Shown: positions 1-15,421, counted from the first letter of the stretch. The stretch: DNA of 64,000 nt from Embiotoca jacksoni (GCA_022577435.1 JAKOON010000013.1:2538501-2602500); one strand, 5' to 3'. Numbers and translations: made by a program. Notes: a model not told the origin generated them from the letters alone.

Positions 1-303
1 CGAGTGGATTTGGGTTTAATCCTTCTATTGCCATCCATCCATCTTAATTAGGAGTCTTTGAGCAGAATCGTTACCAGCTCCAATGGCACGTTTTTGTGTT
101 TGACCCCTGACCTCCGTGTAAGGCTGTCACAGTTAATTTCCCTCCAGAGATTACCATACCTGTCCTCAACAGTCACAGACATACAGTCAGCAGTATACAG
201 TCACGTCAAGCTGTGGTGTTTCTGCATGTCTACGTGACCACAAGTGGTAAAAAGATGCTTAAAAGCGGCGACACCGATGTAGAATGAATGTGTTTACCCT
301 CAG

Positions 304-453
304 GTTCATCTCTGAACGACGGTCAGTGGCACTCCGTGTATCTGATCTCAGGACGAGGACGTCTGACCGTCACGGTGGACGGAGACGAAGGAGCCTCCAC
401 CCACGCCTCTCCCTCGTTTCTCGTCACCAGCGGAGCTCAACTCTTCTTCGGCG
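304..453 (+). CDS. cntnap5: cntnap exon: LamG2, middle part
   Basis: The acceptor is CAG at 301-303 and the donor GTGAGC at 454. It enters with two bases of a split codon and reads SSLNDGQWHSVYLISG, the typical LamG 'DGQWHSV' strand, then ends at LFFG. It is the first coding exon in the window; the preceding exon must supply one base of a Gly codon. Confidence 0.9.
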
Positions 454-3400
454 GTGAGCGACGGATAAACGAGACGTTCGTGGTGGGAGGCCGTGTTTTG
501 GTTTTTTTTGTTTGGTTTTTTTGCGTTTCATTTCCTGACCGATGTTTTCTCTCCTGTGCAGGTTGTCCGGCCGACAGCAGCAGCAGCCAGGAGTGTGTGA
601 ACCCTTTTAAAGCTTTCCAGGGCTGCATGCGTCTGCTGACTGTCGACAAGCAGCCGGTGGACCTGATCAAGGTGCAGCAGAGGCTCATGGGAAACTACAG
701 TCACCTGCAGATCGATATGTGTGGCATCATCGACAGGTCAGACCGAAAAGCACCATTTATTTTACTACCATTTATACAGACGGGGACTAAATATGGTATT
801 ACTTCTGTTTTTATTTATTTATTTATCAAGGAAACGTTTGTTCTGCACATATATTTTTTTTATGTAATACAAACAAAAGAGGATCGAGTGGTGTTAAAAT
901 GTTTTAATTTTGCTGTCGCTCTTCCTCTATAAAGCCTCTTGATCTCCTTCTGAAGACTCTGCGGCTGGGTTGCTGTGAAACAAGGTTACATGTGGATTAT
1001 TAGGCAGCTGTGAATTAGACACGGAGAATATAACAACAGTGTTTCGGTCTCGATGTTTCCTCGCTCGGAAAACAATCCTATTATTTCCCATCTTCTAGCA
1101 TCATGTGATTTGCAGCTTCCTTTGTTGTGGTTTTGCTTTGTGTCTGTGTGGACTGTTTCTGAAATACACTTTCCAGTACTGGACACATAAATACACATTA
1201 TCAATGTTTAGCAGAGAGCAGAGTTAAATAAGCAACTGTTACAAAACTAATTTATTTATTTCTGCTGATTGCTGCCAAGTCATTATCACTCTTGCAGTGT
1301 TTGACTCCTGCTGCTTTGCTTTTAATAGACAATACAATATTTGATAAGGAATTAAGATCCGTTTGCTGTATACAAACCTGCTGGAGGCAAAAAAAAAAAT
1401 ATCGTACGCTGAACAAAAAAAAAATCCATTATTACCGTCTGACAGGTCAATATTCCCGACACATCTTCGTCATAAAACACCGTAGAAACCGCGGCGTCTG
1501 ATACGTCGCCTTTTTCTTTTCCATATTGCAGGAAATGTCAAGTCGAGCTCGGCCGTGTGAGTTTAATGTTGTGCCGTGTGCGAGCAATAACACGTTGCTC
1601 CCAGAACACGACATTAGACCTTTTTTCCAAATCATTAGAGCTCGCCGGTAAATGGCAAACATATTATCCATCGAGCAGCTTTTGTTTCAGTGAAATGTCA
1701 ACTTGAAAAATTGATTTACACTTCTTCCAACCCCTCACCTCCAACCCCGGCAGAGCACTTTCCAGATATAAGTGACGCCTGATTGATCCGAACGCCGGAT
1801 TTAGCGGCGGGCTCGTGGCTCGACTCTGCAGCTCGTGAAAAAGGATTGCAACATAGACAGGTTTGCAGATAAAGGGAGGCGGCGGTGGACCACCAGAACA
1901 AATGCATATTTAAAGCACGAAGTATAGAAGGAAATACAAAGTGCTGCATCTGCCTCCAATTTTATACTTTTGAAAAGAAAAAAGGACGCAAAAGAAAATC
2001 GGTGCTAAAAACCAAACTGTAGAATATGACAAGCCTGCTGAGTCAGGCTTTTTTCTAACAGTGAATTTCCCACTGACTAACAGATTAAAAATACATGCTG
2101 CTCTCCATCAGCTGCAGTCACAATTCGCTGGCCTCATTTTCCCCCCTCAAATATGTTTACCCATTCGCCCACTGAGCTGCATTCACACCAACTTCAACTT
2201 CCCCATTATTACTCCTTCCTCTTCCTCAATTCCTCCCTCAACTTATAATTCACTTTTTCTGAATTTTTCTCTCTCAGTGTCTCCGTTATTTTTGTCTCTT
2301 TCCTCTCATTGTCTCTAACATCCTAGTCCTCTTCGTCTTCCTTGTTAGGCTTCTTTTTTTTTTCTTTAGCACAGGGCATGACTGAGATGGAGAAAAAAAA
2401 ATCCAACTAACAGCAGCATAGTTTGCTCAACTCCAGGGTCGAAGTCACATGGCAAACTTACTAATTAATTGCAGGACAAATGACCAACTCCAGGATTATA
2501 AATCACTGCCGAGTCCCAACAAAACCACAGAATAACCAGAAAAACCAGAGATTCTCCAGTGAGAACATTCATCTGCGTGTGTGAACTGTGTTTCAGGGCA
2601 GGTAGGGAGACGCTGCGGATGATGGGAACATTTTCCCTTCGCCTCAGCTGTTCACGCCGCCTCACACACATGTAGTGACACATCCAGTGGGACTGGGTGG
2701 CGTGATGCAACACACCGTGACAGATGAAGCATTTCTGATTTACTCCCTGTCAGCACTACAGTATATTCAGGCAGCCAAATGTTGCAAATGTTTAGATTTA
2801 ATTGTTAACTTTTTTTCCATAGAGTCGCTCCATTTCTGGCCTCGTTGTTGCAAATTAGTCTGAACGCGTAGCCGGAGATCCTCACACAAAGGACTTTTAT
2901 CTGCTCCTGAGGCGCAGCTAAAAAAAACTAATGGTGACAGAGCCTTCGCTCTTAGCCTCGGTCGGAAGAAATCAGGTCAGCAGACTCAGTGACGTCTTTT
3001 GAATCTCTATATACCCGTGTTCAGCCATGTTGGGTGACGAAATGACGCGTCCGAAATGGTGTTTCGCTCACGTCTTCAGCTTCACAGTCAGATTCAGACT
3101 CCTCAGTCGTTGATTTTAACAAGCGGTATGAATGGTTTTTTTTTATTTTTTTTTTATTTTTATCTTTGCTACATTGTTAAAAACAACTGTCAAGGGTCCA
3201 AGTGACAAAGCTGAACTTCACCGGTCAGACAAAACCTTTCGATGCTGAAGACGAGTCGCGGTCGGCAGATGAGCCACCAAATGCCCGGCGCCACTTTTAG
3301 CAAGAGACGTGAACGTATTTTTTAAAATTTTTGTAACGGCAGCTTTATGTTCTTATTATTTAGCCTTTCTGAGGCCGTTTGGGATTGGAGATTATTTCAG

Positions 3401-3790
3401 AGATTTTGCTCACAAACATTTGTGATGCTCGCTTGCTGTCCACCTTCTCACCACCAAACTGGACATTATCTGAACTGTATAAAAAAAAATAAAAATAAAA
3501 AAAAAAAAAACATGCAATAAACGGCTGTCGTCACAGTTTAACTCTGCAGCATGAGAGAGCTCCCTTCAACAAGTGGACGTATAAACTGGAGTTTTAGGAT
3601 GTGCTCTGTTTCCTGTGTGTCTCAGGTGTTCTCCCAGTCACTGTGAACACGGAGGCAGCTGCAGCCAGTCGTGGAGCACCTTCCACTGTAACTGCTCCGG
3701 CACCGGCTACAGTGGAGCCACCTGCCACAGCTGTAAGCACCTGACTCTTGTTGGTTATTGAGGTTCAAAGGTCGCAAACGTGGCGTCTCC

Positions 3791-3846
<56 letters not shown>

Positions 3847-6800
3847 CCTGTTTATGAGACAACCTGCTGGGACGTCGTTGTGGCGAAAGGTCGACCTGAG
3901 GTCAAACCTTTGTGATACTGATGATGATGGTGATGACGATGTCTCTCTCTCCTCAGCGATCTACGAGCAGTCCTGTGAGGCATACAAACACAGAGGCAAC
4001 ACGTCAGGGTTTTATCACATCGACGTGGACGGCAGCAGACCCGTCAAACCGCAGCTCATATACTGCAACATGACAGGTAGCCGACACACACATCAACACA
4101 CACACACACACACACGCTGTCCGTTCTCCCTCCCCCCTTTCATCCTACTTCCTGTCTGTCAGCCCTGCTGAGTAAGACGTTTTTCCACAGACAACCTTAA
4201 AAAATTAATTTTGTCTTTCTCTTTCCTTCTCGACCACCAGAGGACATGACGTGGACGGTGATCCAGCACAACAACACAGACCTGACCACAGTCCGCCCGT
4301 CGCCGGGGACGAACCAGCACGCGGCTCACTTTGAATACGCATCTGACGAGGAGCAGTTGGCGGCGATCATCAACCGGTCAGAGCACTGCGAACAGGAAGT
4401 GGTCTATCACTGCAGGAAGTCGCGCTTCCTCCACACTCCAGGTGACGCTGCTTGATATTCCCACGGCTAGAATTATTATTGGACAGCCTGTGAGTGTCAA
4501 GGTTTTGGTTTGCAAGGGATTTAAAACAAAAAAAAGCATGTGGTTATATTTAGGAGAACAAAACGACGTGGGGCGTCACCAGAAATACTTGGTTAGGAAA
4601 AGATTTCTTAAACAAAAAAAGTACATCGCTTTTCTCATGGATTCACATTTCCTGCATGAAAATCTGGTGAATTATCATCCAACCACCCCCAACCTACTTC
4701 TCTATCATGACCTGTGTCATGTGAGGTGCACTGGCAGGTGTATTATGCCTCTTTTCCATTTTTATGGCTTTCCATTGTCAGTGGAGAGTGCCATCAGATA
4801 CTTTTCTTCGGACCTGCTCCTCCAGGGTCCTGAGGGCTTTGAGCCATTACTAAAAGATGGCGTGAAAACACTGCAGATCACTATCGGTCAGAGGGAATCG
4901 TCACAATCCCTGCTTCACTGCCTGAGGGACATCCCGCACTCGGGCCATTGTGAAAAAGCCGAGCCACAGAGCAGCTGCATAAAACCACGCCGGGGTCAAA
5001 CGATAAAGTGCTGACGTTCCTCTCCTTTACAGCCAACGAGAGAATTCAGCGAGAACTGGACGGAGATATTATAAAATATACCAACAGGTCTTTGAACTTC
5101 TAGCTTTAACTTTTTCTGCAGTGCAGGGAAAAAACGGAGGAAATTCAAAAGCGATTACCGATCCGTTAAGGACCACAACGGCCGGATCGGATCCAACGGA
5201 AAGCATTGGTGGTGGTTTGAGCAGACGGACGCCATAAACGACCCCCAACACTTTGGTGTGACACTAAGCTGGCTCACCCCTTCAGTCACGCCGCTACAGA
5301 TCTTCCCCTTCGCCTGTGAACGTTTGTTCGTAAAGTGTCGAATGCTCTGAATCTTTGTGACTGTGTCATTCTTTACTCAGATTGTCTCACAGTATCGTCA
5401 GTGTGTCTGAAGAGGCCTGCCTGATATGAACATGTCTCTGTGTGCTCCAGAGGGCTCTCCTCTCAGCTGGTGGGTCGGAGGTCCGGCTGGAGGACGAGTG
5501 CAGACCTTCTGGGGCGGAGCTCCACCAGACAGCCGACAGTGTGCCTGCGGTCTGCAGGGGAACTGCGTGGATCCCAAACACTACTGCAACTGTGACGCTG
5601 ACCGCACTGAATGGTACTGCAGTCACTCACATCGAGGCCACAACATGCCATCTTATCTTTGTCTCCTTTTTTGTTCCGCGACATCTCCCTTTCCTTCCTT
5701 TTTATTTTCCTTTCCCGTCACTCATTATAAAGACAACTACACTTCTCATGCTTTGTCATTCTTTGTTTTGCTTGGGGTAAATATTTATTTATTTCCCATC
5801 TAGTTTGTGGTTTCTTATTTAAATTCTGCTTCTTCCCTCCTTCCCTTTACCTGCCCCGCAGGGCGAATGACTCGGGCCTGTTGACCCACGAGGAAACGCT
5901 CCCCGTCAGATCTCTGGTTCTGGGCGATGTCCAGCGGCCTGGCTCCGAGAGCGCCTACAAGGTGGGACCTCTCCGTTGCCATGGAGACAGTAAGTCCCAC
6001 TCAGAGCCCCTCGATGTCACCTCGCGCATGTTTTTGTGTCGTGTCAGACCTGCTTTTGGTGTCTTAGCTGTGATCCCTGAGCTCTGATTTATACGTCTGC
6101 ACGTGTTTTTTTGTAGAAAACGTCTGGAACGCCGCGTTTTTCGACAAGGAGACGTCGTACCTCCACTTCCCCACGTTCCACGGAGAGCTGAGCGCAGACA
6201 TCTCCTTCCTGTTTAAAACTACCTCGTCGTCCGGCGTCTTCCTGGAAAACCTGGGCATCAAAGACTTCATTCGGATCGAACTCAGTTGTGAGTAAAAAAA
6301 AACCTCTCAGGTGAGATGTCTAATTCAGACTTCACTTGGCCGGAGCAGGAAGCATCAACCCGGGAGTTTAAGTTTTACCTGGAGCTCCACCTCAGTCCCT
6401 CTCAACCCTAAAAAAACACACAGAAAAAACACACTTAACCAGCTGCGCCTCCATTTATTTCTCCTCCGCGGGGAAATCACTTGGTTGGTGTTGCTGCAGC
6501 CCACTGCAGTACATTTCTTTCATAACCACAGGAGAGTATATTTCTCTCTATCATTGGAGTGTGCTGGTGTTGAAGCACTTTCTCGTAGTTCACATAGTGG
6601 GGCTGTTGTAACTCTCCTTTATGACAACAGCTCTTGAGAAAGCCGGTCTTGAAGGAAACAAGAGTAGAGAATAATACTGTTTAACCGGACAAGAAGCTGC
6701 AAGAAATCAAGTTTCAAGGCTGCAGCTGGCTGTCACATCTGTTATCGTTGAACCAATGGTGGCATATTTTACATTTATTACATAGTATGAAGCTGCAATT

Positions 6801-8275
6801 TTTGGTCTTTAAGAATAGGACAGCATCAGCAGCGAGATGGTAGTTTCAGGCTTTAGGCCAGGTTTTGCTTAGAAAGTAAGACTGTAACTCAATTTATAAC
6901 TGTAACTCATTCACCACAAAGCAAATCAGGAAACTCTGCGGATATCGTTACCAAGAGCTCGGGAGGTCTGAACAGAAGGTTAAATGTAGTAAATGCAAAA
7001 AAAAAAAATACGTGCATTTGAGACATTTATATTCACAGAAAGTTTTTTCCAAATAAAAGCGATTAGATGAATAAATTTAAAGTAGGAAATATACTGCTTA
7101 TGTAGAATACTGATATTCACTCAGGTTGGGTTCCATTTATTTTTGGTAAATGCATTTATGAACACCAGGAAATAATCACAAATACACATCATTATAAATC
7201 TTATTTTCTTTATTCGTAAATCATAAAAGGCACATTTATCACAAGTAGCGAAACGATTTTTCCCTCCAGTTCCAGCAATCAAGTAACTGTGAGGTTTAAA
7301 AAATGAGATTTCTACAAAAACTCAAAAGAGCTGATGTAATACTTTAATATATGTCAGTCCTCTGAATACAGGTCTTTGCCTCCTTGTATCTGTGAAAACA
7401 ACCTTAAGTAGCCCTTTATCTTTGCAGCCGGTCGCTGCAACTACTGTACGACAGTTTGGACGTCCACGAGTCGACGGTTGCCGTGGAAACTGCTCTTTTG
7501 TGCGGCGTTCTTGTGAGCTGGTTGGCGTCGGTTGGCGTTTGCATCATTTAAGGGATGCATTACTTTAGTCTGAATGTTTTTTTTAGGGGGGAGGGGTTTT
7601 CTCATCGAAGTTCCAGCTGTGTTAAAACGTCAGCCGGCTTCAAGCTCCCGCTGCAAAAAAAAAACACAAAAAAACCCACTTCATCTTGTTTTCAATCCGC
7701 AGAAGTTCTCATCGGAGCGGGCCGGGTCCTCGGTGAAAGGGAGTCAAAAGGGGACGACAAGAAAGAGTTCAGCAAGATGAAGGGACCCTTTAAAGTGTAG
7801 CTTTTAATGAGAAAAGTACAGAAAGTTTAGCGTGTTCAAAGCAAGGAAATGTGCTCAATTGGGAACAATTTCTGACATGCAGGTTCTGTTTTACAAATAT
7901 ACATATACAGAAGCTTTTAAATGCTGTATTAATGCCAGAGTGTGGGTTTGAGCACTGCAAGTGAAGAAGAGGCTGCAGGGAGGCACATACACGAAGAAGG
8001 GACTCTTCTCGAATATGTACAACAAATCCTGGTTTTCCTCCTTTTTCCCCCTGATGCAGCCTCCACCGAGGTCATCTTCTCCTTCGACGTGGGTAACGGC
8101 CCGCTGGAGGTCCGGGTGGAGGCCGGCTTCCCGCTGAACGACAACAGGTGGCATCGCATTCAAGCTGAGCGGAACGTTAAAGAGGCCTCGCTTCGCCTCG
8201 ACGAGCTCCCCGCGGCCACGCAGGAGGCTCCCGCTGACGGGCACATCCACCTGCAGCTCAACAGCCAGTTATTTA

Positions 8276-8309
<34 letters not shown>

Positions 8310-8418
8310 ACAAGACTGCTGCACATATTTGACATGCAATTCAAAGCTGCCCTTTTTAAACTGGCAACAAAGAACGAAAACATTTCACCATTCAACCGAG
8401 TTCTGTCTCCTGTAGTTG

Positions 8419-8472
<54 letters not shown>

Positions 8473-11400
8473 CCTCTGCAGTTCTGGGGATATTTTCAAT
8501 CACGATGTCTCCATTTCTCAGACCGGTCTTTTTATAGAGATTTTCTCCTTGTGTTCCTTAAAACCTCCGCTCTCCTCCTATCTGTCTTTCTGTTGCTCAC
8601 TTTTTTCTTTCGGCAGACACACACACACACACACACAAAAAAGCGCCTCTGTGCTCTTGTGGCACATTTACCACCGGGAGGCTGGTGGTTTTACATCCTC
8701 GCCTCTTGTGCTCCTCCTGAGGGCACGCAGACAGGAACAAAACTCCATACTCAAGCTTAACATCCAAGTTTGTACTCTGCAGAGAACATATTGCAGCTTC
8801 TGGTTATTGATTCACATCGAGACTGACAGATTGAAAACAAGTTCCTAACGATACTTGCTCTATAGACGCTTCATCGACGGAGAGAAAATCCCCACAAACT
8901 GATGGAAATATCTGAGGATGTGACTTTGTGGTGGTCAGTTTCTTTGCAGTAACCTTGGTGTAGTGTCCATTAGTTAAGGAAGTCCTTTCCTGACAGCTCC
9001 TGATGAAACTCTGGGCCACTGATATGAACCTCATCAGCTGCGCCGTCCTGGAAAGCTGTTTATCTCATCATAACAGTGGTGAGGTTGCCAGTTTGGCAGT
9101 CGGAGACAATTATAACGTTGCACTGCCTGAACTCTGAGGACGGTTGGAGGTTGTAAAGCAAGAAGTTGGAAAACAATAACTTTTGGAGTTTTAAATTCTG
9201 CCGAGATATATATATATTTTCCAGTCACTGTCAACCAACCAGACAGGACAAGCAAACTGTCAGAGAGATTGACAGCTCCCCAACTTCCCAGATATCAACA
9301 CTCAGCATGGTGCAGGCCAAGCGCAGAGGCACCAAGTGAAAAGTCAATTTCTTGAATTCTTCACCTGCCAGTTTGTGTTTCACCACGTTTCATCACTTCG
9401 TCACTTTAAAAATTCAGCAGGAGAGCGGTGACATGTCTTTGTTCCTGGAGGGCAGAGTATGTTCGGACCATTAATAATAAAATCAGGTATCAGTCAGTGT
9501 CACTCCAGAATCTGATCTGATCTTTATGAAAAGACGTACTTGGGTTGCATTAGCTTTAGAAAACATAATGTTCGTGTTCAGTTAAAAAAAAAGATAGATT
9601 ACTTTGAAGAGATAAAGCAACGCAAACCTGTTAAATCAAATTCCTTTTAATGCAATAATACTCGCAAAAATAATGCAGAGCAGACTGGATGTTCACTGTG
9701 AAGGATAACTGTGGAAGTTTCAAGGCTGGAAGAAACTTAAAAGTGATATTATCTCAAGGTTGAAATGTCTCAAAGTCAATTAAATTCCTCTGAGAACATG
9801 AGGTCAAGTGGCTGGAAATGGACATAAACTGTTAGACCGGTTATCACATCTGCATTTTTTTTTTTGCTCCAGAAATCAGATAATGGAACTGAAGGAAACA
9901 GCCTTCAGAAATGTCACTTTTGTGCACAAAATCATAAATGCCAGACATGCTCAGGATACATCTTGTCAAATGTGAGGATTTATTTGCTTTTCTGTGTTTC
10001 ATGTTCATTTTGAATATTTTTAAGTTTTTTTGCAGGTTCTTTAAAAAAAAAAAATCGGTGCAATTATATTGCAGTGGAAGAAATGATGAGTTGCAGCCTA
10101 AAGAAAAAGCCCACACAGAGAGAACTTGCAGAATTTATTCCAACATGCTGAAGTTTTTGCTGCGTCTCCTCAGGGGGCACGGCGTCCAGGCAGAAGGGCT
10201 TTCGGGGTTGCATTCGCTCTCTGCAGCTGAATGGCGTCACCCTGGACCTGGAGGAGAGAGCCAAGATCACCCCCGGGGTTCAGGCGGGATGTCCGGGTCA
10301 CTGCAGCAGCTACGGCTCGCTGTGCCAGAACCAGGGTCGCTGTGTGGAGAGAACCAGCAGCTTCTCCTGCGACTGCGGCTCCTCTGCGTACACCGGACCC
10401 TTCTGCGACAGAGGTGACATACGTCTTACGTACAGTGCAGCACCAGGATACGGTCTGTAACTATATAACACACACAGTTTGATATGCAAAAGAAATATCT
10501 TCCACCCAAAAAGAGGGTCACTATCGAGTCTGAAAAATCAAACACACATACTTGATATAGAGGAGCTCTACAGTCACGCAGGTAAACACATCACATTCCT
10601 ATTATTCACAGCTGCTTATCTTCTTTATGCCTGTCGGAAACTGGACATTTACTATGTCTCGAGGCAGATTATAAGCTTCATTATATGTCGCAATATCTGT
10701 GTTTGGCTGACGGTTCATCTTGTGGTATGTTCGAACAGTGTGTCCTCATACCCGCATGACGGAAGAGGCCATTTGTGATGGACCCTCGTTGTCATGACAA
10801 CACTGATGAACACGTGGTTAACAGGTGATCTGTACAGATCTGTACAATTGCAAACACAATTGTTAGCATACTGCAATAAAGGCTTTTTATATTACATGAC
10901 ATACAAACGGAAAGCAAGAGCTGCGTGCAGATTTTTTTGACCCCAAAAAATGCTTCAGATTGCTTTTAAAATGTCTGTAAAATAAAAACTCTGGTTGTCC
11001 ATTTCAATTCCAGACACTCTTTCAAAAAACGCTTCAAGACTCCAAATCTCGACTTCTTGTTATTTAAATCGTACGAGGAACGAGTTTCGAGTCTTCACAT
11101 CACCACAGTAACGCTGCCTCATATTAATTCATCCACAGGTCATATCTGCAACGTAAATCACAACCATAATACTCGATGGTGTCATAATTAGAAAGCCAGA
11201 TTTTGTATTGTATATTTTTTTTTTACACCTGTCAGCCGGGGCTGCCTTTTCAGCAGCTCACTAATTAGGCGTTGTCAGTGCAGTGGAGGCGCTGTGCATA
11301 TGTTCCCCCTGCGAGATTAATTGTTAGTTAGAGTCAGTGGGAAGAATCCTGGATGTACCGATGCAAATTTAAATGCAAATCATCCTGTCATACTGCATCT

Positions 11401-14400
11401 GGGAGAAGTGGATGTGGTAAAGTGAAATGTGTAGAGAGCGTCTGCTCTGGATGAAATGTTGTTGGGCCTCATTTATCAGGTGAAACACAAAGGAAAAATC
11501 TACTTTTTCATTGCAAAATATGAAAACACGCTCATTGGATGTTCATCCTTTTTCTTGCCCTGCCACCAGTTCAACAAATGAGAAAGCTGCTGGAACTCCT
11601 GTTTGATCATCAAACTTTCTGACTTTCTCCCTGCAGAGGTTTCCGCCAGCTTCAAGTCGGGAACATCCGTCAGCTACACCTTCGAGGAGCAGATGGTGGG
11701 CGAGCCGAACAGGAGCGGCGGCGCCCTCCCGTCTTCCTCGTCCTCCTCCGACATGACGCCGAGAGCAGAAAACGTGTCCCTCAGCTTCAGGACCAGCCAG
11801 AGTCCCGCTCTGCTCCTCTTCGTCGGCTCCTCCGATAGAGAGTACCTGGCCGTGCTGCTCAACAAGCACGGTGAGAGCTCCGATCTTTGTACTTTTAAAA
11901 AGGAGTATTTATATCTCTGTTGGTTCGACGCATCGACTCGGTCTTTGTGGAATCATTATGAACTTTCGTTTCCTTTGTTTTATCCTGGGAAGAAGCTCCG
12001 CATCCAGTTATTTGTTCTTGTTTCCTTCACCGGATGACCCTCGGTAATCCCGTGTAGTATCAATATTGAAGATGCTTGGTACAACTATAGAGTTTTAATT
12101 TACACAAATTGTTGAGTTAGTATTACCAACAAAAAAAACTTTATTTACATACAATTTATATATTTTGACCAATTAAAACATCCCAATTTGTTTAATGTTT
12201 TCTTTATCAGTTTGTGCTGCTGATTACAAAAGCCTCTGAGTTTGTTGTTTTTGTTTTTTGATTATGCATCAGCAGTTAGATTATATCAACAATACAGTAA
12301 AGGAGCTAATGTGTGCAGACTTTATGGCCTCATCCAACCTCCTCCTCTTCCTCACCTTCTCCTAAACCAACACTCGTTAAACTTCTCATCTTCTTCTGCC
12401 CCAACTTTCCACTCACCTTCTCATTCCTCTCATCATCCTTCTCTCTTCTGCTGCCATGCACTTCTGTGCTAAATCAACTCGTCGTGAGTTCAGACAGAAA
12501 AAAAAAAAAGCCAAGCAGGGGGTCATGTGATTTGCAGAGGACAAAGAAGGCTGATAAACCTATTATAAGCAGGAGTCTACCTAGATTAACTGTAAATAGG
12601 CTGTGAATGGTCTATTTTAATAACCCGGACTGGAGGAAATTGATGGCCAACAGGTCGTTAGAGTTACCATGGTGATGTGGCAGTCTACAGGAAAAGCCGA
12701 AACACCCCATTAAAATTTTTTAACAGGTTTCTTTTGCCGATAAAACTGTGCGCTTACACTGTGAGCAGCTGGGTTCGTGCTCTGCTGTGTTAAAGGAGGC
12801 ATTGTCACCTTTGTGTAAGTTTGAACGGGCAAATTGTGTCCTGTTCAGCACTGTTTTGGTATTTTATTTCATAACTTTAAATTGTAACTTTGAATAACTT
12901 TAAATCATATTTTTATCATTTTCAATAAATCCAACAAGAAAACCAAGTGACCATACCATTGGGTGCATATGAAAAGTGGACGGCGCTGAAAAGTCCATTA
13001 GCAAAGGGCCTTAAAATGCAATACCACAGAGGGCCACAAGGGGCTGCCTCCCAGAAACCTCCAATAGGCAACCATTCAAAAAGCATCGACTGCTCTAATG
13101 AATTACCAACTCAATCATGTTTTTTCCACAAGTCATTATTGTTTCACCAGATAAATCCTCTCCTTCGGATCAGAGTGCTGGTGGTCGGTCTCAAATAGTT
13201 CCATAATGAATTAGATATTAGGCCTCAAAGAGAGGTTTCTTTGGGGGCGTGTCTTGTTTGATTGACATGTCACGGTGGGTTGTCACAAACAACAATTGAT
13301 TTGTGGAGCCAAATTCGAATTCCCATCAACGAGTTTAGAGCTGAGCGCTTTGGAGAGTGGTTGTTTGTTTTGGTCCTTTCCTCTGATTTGATGACAGTAA
13401 AAAAACAAAACAAAACAAAAAAAAAAAAAACATTTTACCAACTTTTTCCTTTTGGTGGTTTTAGCCCATCAAACTGCTTCTGAGTCTTTTGTCTCGGTTT
13501 CCATTTCATTCTAGTTTTGGTGTGAAAGTTGACTTTCAGAAACATGAAACTTGATTTAATAATCCATTATGATCTTCTCCTTATTGCATTATGAAAGTGA
13601 CATTATTGTTGTGTTGTAATGCAGCCGTGAACAGACACAGTTTTGGGAAATCTTCTTGTTTGTCTCTTTGTAAAAATTTAAGACATTCAGAAGCTGTTTC
13701 ACTGAACATCACACTGAAGAGAAGCCAAACGGAGCACCAGCACACACTGATATCATAAGAAGTATTAATATTGTTTGTTGTATTAAAAAGGCCGGTCAGA
13801 GGCTTTTTGCAGCAGCAGCAGCTGATTCTCAAATTCCTGATGCCTCATTTTTATACTGTGTTTGTACAGATATAATTGCAGACCAACCTAAATTACACAC
13901 AAAACTCTCCAACCCTACTGTGAATTATTTATAGGAGATTGTAAACTATTATCCTTGATAATCCAAATTTCTATTTGGTTTCTACCAATTTCTATTTGGT
14001 TTCTTATAATTGAGGATATGAATGCCTTTATTTCCTCTTGTTTCTCCATCACTGCACATCTGAGAGGAAACAGATGCTTTTCTCCTGCACTTGTAGTCAT
14101 GATTCATCTATGCGTTATTAAATAGCTACCACAACTTCAAAGTGCTGAAAGAGAACAAATGTATTTTCATTTAAGACCCACTCAGCAACAGTAGGACATC
14201 AAGGACATGTGGAGATCGGGTGTCAACAACCTCTGAGAAGAGGAAAGTTCAGTGGTCAACCACTTTTCACCTTTTCCAAGCTCAAAGCTCTTTCATTCAG
14301 TCATTCGTGTCTCGCAGCTCTGCAGTCACTTTCTCTGACTCATTAATCGTGGTCATTACAATACGAACATTGCCTCGCACTTCTCTTGTGTGGTACAAAA

Positions 14401-15373
14401 GGCAAGTGCGTGTTAAAAGTAATTAGAAGAGCTGAAAAATATGCATATTATGTGATTTGAAAACTTGGAAAAGCTTTTTTTTCTCAGACTTTTTTTTATT
14501 TCCTTTATATATGTATATATATGAAACTCTTTTATCCTTGTTACTGTGGTCTGAACAGAATTTAAACTTATTATACGACATGTGCACATATGAATTGGAG
14601 TAAAAAATATTCAGTGCACTGTAGAATGGAAAATATGCTTTCCTGATTTGTAATGCATCTTCCTCCCACCATGATTATTGCAGGAAATAATCCTTTTAAA
14701 TCCAGTCAAAATAATATAAATTAAGTTTATTGTGTGTGCCATTATTGGTAGTAAGTTTCTTAATATTTAAATATTTTTGTTTTATTGTTCAGCAGCTGCT
14801 GCCATTGAATATCCAGACACCTCTTGATAATAAGGACAGATTTAGTGAAAAAAGATATTTAAATACATTTTCAGTAGTTTATTTTTGCTTTAAATAGCCG
14901 ATTGGCTTTTTTTTTGGGGGGGGGGGAATTTTATGACATTTATTTTAAAAGGGAAATCTTTGATGCTCAAAGTGCTTGTATAAATAAATAAATTCACAAA
15001 TTTGTTAATGTTTTCATTATTTGTTGAGAATAATGCTGTGTGCCAAAAACCCACAGTGTGTCTGTGTTTATGTGTACAGAACATACTGCGTGAGATTTTT
15101 CTAAATATTAGGAGCTTTAGAGATTACATTTTAACAGCTGTATTTGTTCTTTGGACGGTCTTGTCTTTTTTTCTGTGTTTTCTGATGTGTGACGAATGTG
15201 TGTTTGTGTTGTTGCTTTTGTTGGTTTGTGTGAGTGCAGATAAGCTAGAGGTGAGGTACAGACTGGACAGCGGTAAAGACGCAGAGATCCTGCCGAGCAA
15301 TGTGAAGAACCTCTCCAACCGGCAGCTCCACGCTGTCACCATCAGCAGAGTGGCCGACGCTGTCTCTGTGCAG

Positions 15374-15421
<48 letters not shown>

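Noticed and set aside
288..932. A 214-codon frame across the first cntnap exons read as one gene
   Set aside because: It reads through a clear GT-AG intron (454-561) and past the donor at 737; the family-like part is confined to the two exons.
3795..3844. Cys/Val and His/Thr alternating frames over microsatellites (also 15376, 33379, 42109)
   Set aside because: Translations of dinucleotide repeats, not genes.
4331..5014. A 227-codon frame overlapping the exon 4241-4441
   Set aside because: It is in a different frame from the conserved exon and shows no family similarity.
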